From contig JAFZLA010000064.1 of the NCBI GenBank assembly GCA_017551705.1, positions 1 through 64,000 of the forward strand: 64,000 bases of DNA, in the 5' to 3' direction. The position numbers and the translations under genes were made by a program. Under the pieces are notes generated by a model that did not search any database, was not told the DNA's origin, and worked only from the letters and a program-made list of their open reading frames with translations. This document shows positions 58,980-64,000 of the stretch, piece after piece (the stretch's first letter is position 1; each line of letters opens with the position of its first letter). This DNA is from Treponema sp. Lineage in GTDB: Bacteria; Spirochaetota; Spirochaetia; Treponematales; Treponemataceae.

Positions 58980-59008
58980 TTGAACATTCCCCCAATAATC
59001 GCTACAAT
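58980..59008 (+). promoter_or_regulatory. hisGB promoter (leaderless)
   Basis: TTGAAC (58980-58985), 17 bp, TACAAT (59003-59008), 8 nt to the hisG ATG at 59017. No ribosome site. Confidence 0.7.
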
Positions 59009-59016
59009 ACCTTATT

Positions 59017-59901
59017 ATGGAAAAATTGAGCATTCTTTTGGCCAAGGGCCGCATTTATGAATCGGTTTACGAATTGTTGAGCGACGTGGGCATTTCTATC
59101 TACCTGCCCGACAGAACATACTTTCCGATAACAAACCAAAAGGACTTGGCCTTTCAGGTTGTAAAGCCGCAAATTGCCAGCGCGCTTTTGGCGGGCAACA
59201 AGGCCGACGTGGCCTTTAGCGGAAAAGACTGGGTTTACGAAAACGGCGTTCAGGGCAAAGTGACCGAGATAATGGACTTGGGCTTTGACCCGGTAAAGAT
59301 TGTGGCCGCCGTTCCCAACACAGTCAATTTTGAAAAGCTCATAGCAAAGCCCGTGACCATCGCGACAGAATACCAAAACCTGAGCAAAAAATGGATCAAG
59401 GACAAAAAAATAAACGGAACGATTTTCCGCACTTGGGGAACCAGCGAAGGCTTTGTTCAGGACAACGAAGCGTCTTTGGCGCAAATCCTTATCGACAACA
59501 CAAGCACCGGCTCGTCGCTCAAGGCCAACAACCTTAAAATCGTGGACACCTTGATGGAATCTTCCACAAGAATGTACGCCAGCAAAGAGGCGCTCAAAGA
59601 CCCGCAAAAAAAGCAAAAAATCATGGAGCTCAAAATGCTCTTTGAAGCGGTGCTCAACGCGCGCAACCGCGTCATGTTGGAAATGAACGTCGCCCAAAAA
59701 GACTTCAACAAACTTGTAAAGGGACTTCCTTCGATGAAGAGCCCGACAATCTCTCCGCTTTTTGGTAACACAGGCTTTGCGGTAAAAATCGCCGTTCAAA
59801 AATCAGAGGTACCGACGCTGCTGCCAAAATTGCAAGCCTTGGGCGCCACCGACATTTTGGAATACGAGTTGCGCAAAGTAGTTGGAACTTCAAAAAAATA
59901 A
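59017..59901 (+). CDS. hisG: ATP phosphoribosyltransferase
   Basis: 294-residue long-form HisG, first enzyme of histidine synthesis. LSILLAKGRIYESVYELLSD at the N-terminus, SGKDWVYENG, TIATEYQNLSKKWIKDK, and the PRPP-binding VDTLMESSTRMYAS are recognisable; the C-terminal 70 residues (NTGFAVKIAVQKSEVPTLLP) form the ACT-like regulatory domain of the hexameric form, suggesting histidine feedback. hisB follows after 12 nt. The rest of the his pathway is not in the window. Confidence 0.93.
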   Translation: MEKLSILLAKGRIYESVYELLSDVGISIYLPDRTYFPITNQKDLAFQVVKPQIASALLAGNKADVAFSGKDWVYENGVQGKVTEIMDLGFDPVKIVAAVPNTVNFEKLIAKPVTIATEYQNLSKKWIKDKKINGTIFRTWGTSEGFVQDNEASLAQILIDNTSTGSSLKANNLKIVDTLMESSTRMYASKEALKDPQKKQKIMELKMLFEAVLNARNRVMLEMNVAQKDFNKLVKGLPSMKSPTISPLFGNTGFAVKIAVQKSEVPTLLPKLQALGATDILEYELRKVVGTSKK

Positions 59902-59913
59902 AAGGAGCGCGCG

Positions 59914-60534
59914 ATGCAACGAACAGCGACAGTGGAACGCAAGACAGGCGAAACTCAAATCACCCTTACGCTCAACCTTGACGGAAGCGGAAAGTGCGAC
60001 GTCAAAAACCCAATCGGATTTTTTGACCACATGCTGCGCTCGTTTTGCAAGCACGGACTTTTTGACTTGTCCGGCTCAATCGCAGGCGACCTTAACGTTG
60101 ACCAGCACCACACAATAGAAGACACAGGAATCGTTTTGGGCCAGTGCTTTGCAAAGGCTTTGGGCGATTGCGCGGGCATTTACCGCAGCGGCTGCTTTTT
60201 GTATCCGATGGACGAAAGCCTTTGCCGCGCGGCGGTCGATTTTGGCGGCCGCCCCTTTTTGGTTTGCGAGGCTGGCCTTACAGGAGTTCCTCTTGTGAGC
60301 GTCGGCGACGACGGAAAGGAATCAAGCTTCCAGACCGATTGCTTTGAAGATTTTTGGAACGGCTTTGTGACAAACGCAAAATGCAACTTGCATTTGGACA
60401 CAATACGCGGCCGCAGCGACCACCACAAAATCGAAGGCTTGTTCAAGGCCGCCGCGCGCGCGATTAGGGCCGCGATTGAGATAGACCCCCGCCGCGGCGG
60501 GCAAGTCCCCAGCACAAAAGGTGTAATAGTATAA
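59914..60534 (+). CDS. hisB: Imidazoleglycerol-phosphate dehydratase
   Basis: 206-residue stand-alone HisB dehydratase. Metal-binding His-rich motifs: FFDHMLRSFCKHG, DQHHTIEDTGI and SDHHKIEGLFKAAARA; C-terminus PSTKGVIV. No phosphatase domain. AAGGAGCG lies before the ATG. Two genes before thyX on the same strand, with a family 1 repeat in between. Confidence 0.96.
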   Translation: MQRTATVERKTGETQITLTLNLDGSGKCDVKNPIGFFDHMLRSFCKHGLFDLSGSIAGDLNVDQHHTIEDTGIVLGQCFAKALGDCAGIYRSGCFLYPMDESLCRAAVDFGGRPFLVCEAGLTGVPLVSVGDDGKESSFQTDCFEDFWNGFVTNAKCNLHLDTIRGRSDHHKIEGLFKAAARAIRAAIEIDPRRGGQVPSTKGVIV

Positions 60535-60549
60535 TTTTTTAGGAGGCTA

Positions 60550-60635
60550 GCGGCACTAAAATTGTTGGCAAGCCCGCAATTCGTTGCTAGCCGCATAAGC
60601 TGCAACATTCGCGCTCGCAGCCAAGCTCGCGCGAA
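60550..60635 (+). repeat. Family 1 5'-UTR structured repeat, copy c (before thyX)
   Basis: P1 arms GCGGC (60550-60554) and GCCGC (60590-60594) with a 35-nt loop containing GCAA-TTCG-TTGC; an alternative longer pairing GGCTAGC/GCTAGCC (60545-60551, 60586-60592) exists. 13-nt linker; P2 TTCGCGC (60608-60614) and GCGCGAA (60629-60635) with a 14-nt loop. Ends 26 nt before the thyX ATG, followed by AGGAGG. Confidence 0.8.
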
Positions 60636-60661
60636 CAGCCGAACGATAGGAGGAATTTTAA

Positions 60662-61498
60662 ATGGCGCATTCAATTGTTCCCGAAGCGGAAGAAATTTTG
60701 GACAAAGAATATAAGGTTCTCGACAAAGGCTTTGTTCGCCTTGTCGACTATTTGGGAAGCGACCAGCGCATCGTGCAGTCGGCGCGCGTCTCTTACGGAA
60801 ACGGAACCAAAACCGTCTCGCAAGACGCAGGTCTCATCGACTACCTTTTGCGCCACCAGCACACTTCCCCCTTTGAGCAAGTTGTGTTCACCTTCCACGT
60901 AAAGATGCCGATTTTTGTCGCGCGCCAGTGGGTTCGCCACCGCATGGGCCGCATGAACGAAGTGAGCGGCCGCTATTCAATCATGAAGGACGAATTCTAC
61001 GTTCCAGAGACAAAGGACTTGGAGCCTCAGAGCAAAGACAACAAGCAGGGCCGCAGCGACGAGCCGTTTGAGGCGGACAAGGCAAAGCAAATCCAGGACA
61101 CTTTGGCGCAAGGCCAAAAGGATTCTTACGACGCTTACTCAAAATTGCTTGACACAGGCTTGGCGCGCGAAGTTGCCAGAATCAACTTGCCGCTTTCGCT
61201 TTACACAGAATTTTACTGGCAGATGGATTTGAACAACTTGTTCAAGTTCTTAAAGCTGCGCCTTGACGGACACGCCCAGTACGAAATCCGCCAATACGCC
61301 AACGTGATGCTGGAGATTGTGCGCAAGGTTTGCCCGATGGCCGTCGCCTCATTCGAAAACGACATGAACCGCGCCGTCAGCTTTACAGGCGAAGAAATGG
61401 AAGCCTTGCGCAAAGTTCTCAAAGGCGAGCCCAACCCGCTAGAAGGCAAAAAGCTCGAACGCTTTAACGCCAAGATTGAGAGCGGAACGCAACTCTAA
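60662..61498 (+). CDS. thyX: Flavin-dependent thymidylate synthase
   Basis: 278-residue ThyX, making dTMP from dUMP with methylene-THF and FAD. The ThyX motif appears as RHRMGRMNEVSGRYS (consensus RHR-x7-S), and QHTSPFEQVVFTFHVKMPIF and MDLNNLFKFLKLRLDGHAQY surround the flavin and dUMP sites. AGGAGG precedes the ATG. folD elsewhere in the window supplies the same folate pool. Overlaps the convergent TSCPD gene by 4 bp. Confidence 0.96.
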   Translation: MAHSIVPEAEEILDKEYKVLDKGFVRLVDYLGSDQRIVQSARVSYGNGTKTVSQDAGLIDYLLRHQHTSPFEQVVFTFHVKMPIFVARQWVRHRMGRMNEVSGRYSIMKDEFYVPETKDLEPQSKDNKQGRSDEPFEADKAKQIQDTLAQGQKDSYDAYSKLLDTGLAREVARINLPLSLYTEFYWQMDLNNLFKFLKLRLDGHAQYEIRQYANVMLEIVRKVCPMAVASFENDMNRAVSFTGEEMEALRKVLKGEPNPLEGKKLERFNAKIESGTQL

Positions 61499-61740
61499 AG
61501 AGCGCTGTCAATCGCCTTGGCGAATTGGTCGGCGCAGGAGGTGCCGCGTCCTTTGCAGTCGTTTCCGCGAAGGATGCCGGCTATTTCTTTTGCGTCATGG
61601 CCTTCGACCAAGCGGCCGATGGCCTTTAGGTTTCCGTTGCAGCCGCCCGTAAATTTGACGTTATGCAATTTTCCGTCTTCCAAATCAAAGTCCAACTGAA
61701 CTGAGCAAACTCCCTGCGGCTTGAATGATACGTGTTCCAT
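61495..61740 (-). CDS. TSCPD-domain protein (TIGR03905-like)
   Basis: 81-residue TSCPD-domain protein of unknown function: VQLDFDLEDGKLHNVKFTGG, then CNGNLKAIGRLVEGHDAKEI, then the RGTSCADQFAKAI ending. The Cys in GGCNGN and in CKGRGTSCADQ are the family's conserved pair. The domain also ends some ribonucleotide reductases, so a nucleic-acid or metal role is possible. Monocistronic or expressed with the upstream lacI-like gene 14 nt away. Confidence 0.85.
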   Translation of the reverse strand: MEHVSFKPQGVCSVQLDFDLEDGKLHNVKFTGGCNGNLKAIGRLVEGHDAKEIAGILRGNDCKGRGTSCADQFAKAIDSAL

Positions 61741-61754
61741 AAAAATCTCCTTAC

Positions 61755-62777
61755 TTAATCAATATTTTCGGCAATCTTGATTACCGTGTTTGTAATGTAG
61801 TCTTTGGCCTCGCGCTTTCCTTCTTCCATAAGCCAAGAAAAAAGTCGTTGGATCCCCATGTAGCCCTGCATCTCGGGCTCTTGGTCAATCGTAAAGTCAA
61901 TTAGGCCGCTGTTGAGATATTGCGTTACTTGGGGAACAGTGTCAAAAGCCAGAACTCGGATTTTTTCTTTTCCGCAATCTTGAACGGCGCGACAAACTCC
62001 GCCAACGCCAGCGGCCGCGATAAAGATGCAATTTATGCTTGTGTCTTTTTTTAGCGCCGTCAAAGTTTCTTGGTAGGCCACTTCGTCGCTGTCCAAAGAC
62101 TCGATTTTTCCGCAAATTGAATACGCGATTTTATGCGCGTCCAAGCCGGCCAAAAATCCCTTGATGCGCTCCTTGTGGCCGCGAATGTTGTAGGAGCCGG
62201 CGATGATAAGCGCGTTGAGCTCTTGGGGGTGAATCAAATTCAACATTCCGGCGGCGGCAAGGCCGGACCTAAAATAGTCTACGCCGACATAGCAAATGCG
62301 GCCGCTGTCCGGAACGTCCGTGTTTACGCTTACAACAGGAATTTTTTGCGCTATTTTGTTCACTTCCAACTGAACTTGCGGCGTATCCAGCGTGGTGACG
62401 CAAAGGCCGGAGTAATCCTTTTTGGCCATTTCTTGAATGGCCTTAATGTGGGTCTCCGTGTCGTAGCGGGAAGCATGAACAATCTCGACGCTAACGCCGT
62501 AATCGGCCAGCTCCCGTTGCGCCCGCTCAAAACCTTTTATTACGTCGTCAAAAAACGGAATCGATTTTGCGGGCAAAAGGCAGCCAAATTTTATTTGCTG
62601 CTTGCGGGCGGCCAACACTTTGCCGGCGCGGTTTGGAACAAAGCCCATCTTTTGCGCCAGAGCCCTGATTTCTTGGGCGACTTGCGCGTTGACGCCGGGT
62701 CGGTTGTGCAAAACGCGGTCAACCGTTCCCCGCGAAACTCCAGCGGCTTTGGCAATGTCCTTTATCGTTACCGGCAT
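61755..62777 (-). CDS. LacI-family transcriptional regulator
   Basis: 340 residues from the ATG at 62777. The helix-turn-helix is VTIKDIAKAAGVSRGTVDRVL, with the hinge GFVPNRAGKVLAARKQ; a periplasmic-binding-protein-like sugar domain follows (YFRSGLAAAGMLNLI, LAFDTVPQVTQYLNSGLIDF). The effector is probably a sugar. Divergent from a beta-helix protein gene at 62894, a plausible regulated target. AGGAAGAAG precedes the start. Confidence 0.93.
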   Translation of the reverse strand: MPVTIKDIAKAAGVSRGTVDRVLHNRPGVNAQVAQEIRALAQKMGFVPNRAGKVLAARKQQIKFGCLLPAKSIPFFDDVIKGFERAQRELADYGVSVEIVHASRYDTETHIKAIQEMAKKDYSGLCVTTLDTPQVQLEVNKIAQKIPVVSVNTDVPDSGRICYVGVDYFRSGLAAAGMLNLIHPQELNALIIAGSYNIRGHKERIKGFLAGLDAHKIAYSICGKIESLDSDEVAYQETLTALKKDTSINCIFIAAAGVGGVCRAVQDCGKEKIRVLAFDTVPQVTQYLNSGLIDFTIDQEPEMQGYMGIQRLFSWLMEEGKREAKDYITNTVIKIAENID

Positions 62778-62795
62778 AAAATTCTTCTTCCTATC

Positions 62796-62844
62796 GTGCC
62801 CGAGCACATTAAGGCATTTTACGCTTTTTTGCCGTTACAGTCAA
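62796..62844 (-). promoter_or_regulatory. lacI-like gene promoter and candidate operator
   Basis: Minus strand TTGACT (62844-62839), 17 bp, TAAAAT (62821-62816). Just downstream, GTGCCCGAGCAC (62796-62807) is a 12-bp imperfect palindrome with the central CG usual for LacI-family operators, so autoregulation is likely. Confidence 0.6.
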
Positions 62845-62893
62845 CTAGCGAAATTTTTATGCAAAAGCGCGTGAAGTGTGTTACAATGGAGGA

Positions 62894-64000
62894 ATGAGCG
62901 AATATTTTGTAAAAACAACTGGTTCTGATTTTAATGACGGAACGGCAAAAGCGCCGTTTAAGACTATATCAAAAGCCGCCGCCGTGGCGGTGGCGGGCGA
63001 CACCGTGACTGTTTTTGGCGGGACCTACCGTGAATGGGTAAGGCCGCAAAACGGAGGTCGCGGACCCGACAAGCGCATCGTCTACCGCGCCGCCAAAGGC
63101 GAGCGGCCAATCATAAAAGGTTCGGAGGTTGTCACTGGTTGGAAAAACCTAGGCGGCGGCCTTTGGAGCGCCAACGTTCCAAATTCGATTTTCGAGCAAA
63201 ACGGCGGGAATGGAATCAATCCCTTTGCAAAGCCAATTTGGGGCGACTGGGTCGTTTGGCCGCTTAAAAATCCCGTTCACCTTGGAGACGTTTACTTAAA
63301 CGGAAAGTCCATGTACGAGGCCATGTCGCTAAAGGAAGCGCGCCAGGCAAAAAAGCGCAAGGTCGGCTACAACCCGTTTTGGACAGGAAAGCCCGAGCCG
63401 ATTTTGGAACCCGAGAATACGGTTTACCAATGGTTCGCCGAGGTGGGCAATACCGAGACCAAGATTTACGCAAACTTCCAAAAAAAAGATCCCAACAAAG
63501 AACTGGTGGAGATAAGCGTTCGCCAAAGCTGTTTTTATCCCGACAAGCTGGGCTTGGATTGGATAACGCTTGACGGCTTTGAAATTTGCCAAGCCGCCAC
63601 TCCTTGGGCGCCGCCTACGGCCGACCAGCCCGGAATGCTCGGACCACGCTGGGCAAAGGGCTGGATAATTCAAAACTGCGTCATTCACGACGCAAAGTGC
63701 TCGGCCATAACTTTGGGCAAGGAAGGCTCAACCGGCGACAACGACTGTACCAAAGACCGCGAAAAGCCGGGCTACCAATTCCAAATGGAAGCGGTGTTCC
63801 GCGCGCTAAAGGCGGGCTGGAGCAAAGAAAAAATCGGAAGCCATGTCATCCGCGACAACGTGATTTACGACTGCGGCCAAAACGGAATCGTGGGACACTT
63901 GGGCTGCGTCTTTAGTACAATTGAACGCAACCACATTTACAACATCGCGGTCAAGCACGAATTTTTTGGCTACGAAATTGCGGGAATCAAATTGCACGCC
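62894..64000 (+). CDS. Right-handed beta-helix protein (3' end beyond window)
   Basis: At least 369 residues, open to the window edge. It begins EYFVKTTGSDFNDGTAKAPF and KTISKAAAVAVAGDTVTVFG, the DUF1565-type start of parallel beta-helix polysaccharide lyases or glycosidases. Later repeats read LDWITLDGFEICQA, WIIQNCVIHDAKCSAITLG, HVIRDNVIYDCGQNGIVG and IERNHIYNI, single helix turns. No signal peptide. TACAAT lies 6 nt before the ATG. Divergent from the LacI-type regulator, suggesting a sugar-use locus. Confidence 0.82.
   Translation, partial: MSEYFVKTTGSDFNDGTAKAPFKTISKAAAVAVAGDTVTVFGGTYREWVRPQNGGRGPDKRIVYRAAKGERPIIKGSEVVTGWKNLGGGLWSANVPNSIFEQNGGNGINPFAKPIWGDWVVWPLKNPVHLGDVYLNGKSMYEAMSLKEARQAKKRKVGYNPFWTGKPEPILEPENTVYQWFAEVGNTETKIYANFQKKDPNKELVEISVRQSCFYPDKLGLDWITLDGFEICQAATPWAPPTADQPGMLGPRWAKGWIIQNCVIHDAKCSAITLGKEGSTGDNDCTKDREKPGYQFQMEAVFRALKAGWSKEKIGSHVIRDNVIYDCGQNGIVGHLGCVFSTIERNHIYNIAVKHEFFGYEIAGIKLHA

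Noticed and set aside
59000-59017. T-box or his leader attenuator upstream of hisG
   Set aside because: The promoter lies 8 nt before the ATG, leaving no room for a leader.
1-64000. tRNA, rRNA or CRISPR arrays
   Set aside because: No GGTTCGAATC-type T-arms in a cloverleaf context, no rRNA motifs, and no regularly spaced identical repeats were seen.

Overview
The window reads as chromosomal DNA of a host-associated or anaerobic treponeme (Spirochaetota). The evidence is a FabV/Ter-type enoyl reductase very like the Treponema enzyme, two different phosphofructokinases, NAD(P)-glutamate dehydrogenase, flavin-dependent ThyX, many lipoproteins with short spirochete-style lipoboxes, and Ala/Lys/Pro-rich tails. 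This assignment rests on recalled family resemblance, not on a search. No rRNA, tRNA or CRISPR array was recognised. One structured RNA gene, the small bacterial SRP RNA, lies at 23705-23808 on the minus strand.

Layout. 1-1.5 kb: shikimate kinase (cut by the window edge), SlyD and an Nfu-type Fe-S scaffold. 1.6-5.0 kb: AT-rich accessory stretch with two secreted proteins, two XRE regulators and a BRO/DinD-like protein. 5.0-11.4 kb: antiporter, lytic transglycosylase, a LysM protein with an Hsp70-like N-terminus, and an outer-membrane-type protein. 11.5-14.2 kb: PrsW-like protease, a small protein and UPF0210. 14.3-17 kb: fabF-fabV. 17-21.8 kb: degenerate GGDEF/EAL protein, LMW phosphatase, a lipoprotein and an SGNH esterase. 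21.8-26 kb: glmS, SRP RNA, a broken toxin-antitoxin locus and a repeat-bearing lipoprotein. 26.4-34 kb: ettA, pyrC, a VapBC-like pair, pyrBI and mnmE. 34-44.8 kb: degenerate HD-GYP protein, DUF4015 glycosidase, RNA methyltransferases, PFK, GDH and adk. 45-50.7 kb: accessory OMP, BrnTA, a RarA fusion, a lipoprotein and a beta-barrel. 50.8-62.8 kb: folD-miaB, acyl-CoA ligase, acyltransferase, serine invertase, a second PFK, hisG-hisB, thyX and a LacI regulator. From 62.9 kb a beta-helix protein runs off the end.

The main non-genic finding is a set of dispersed, structured intergenic elements. Family 1 sits just upstream of fabV, adk and thyX. Family 2 follows stop codons (UPF0210, the transglycosylase, mnmE) and also lies upstream of the first PFK. 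Family 3 has one copy on each side of pyrBI. Copies keep the same arm and loop lengths while stem bases change in pairs, which suggests selected RNA or DNA structure. A TGTCATT-bounded palindromic repeat family also occurs, and one half-copy lies in frame inside miaB.

The second general finding concerns translation starts. About a dozen transcription-unit first genes have a good -10 box only 6-8 nt before the ATG and no usable Shine-Dalgarno, so they look leaderless. Genes inside operons carry normal AGGAGG-type sites or overlap the upstream stop codon (TAATG, TGATG, ATGA).
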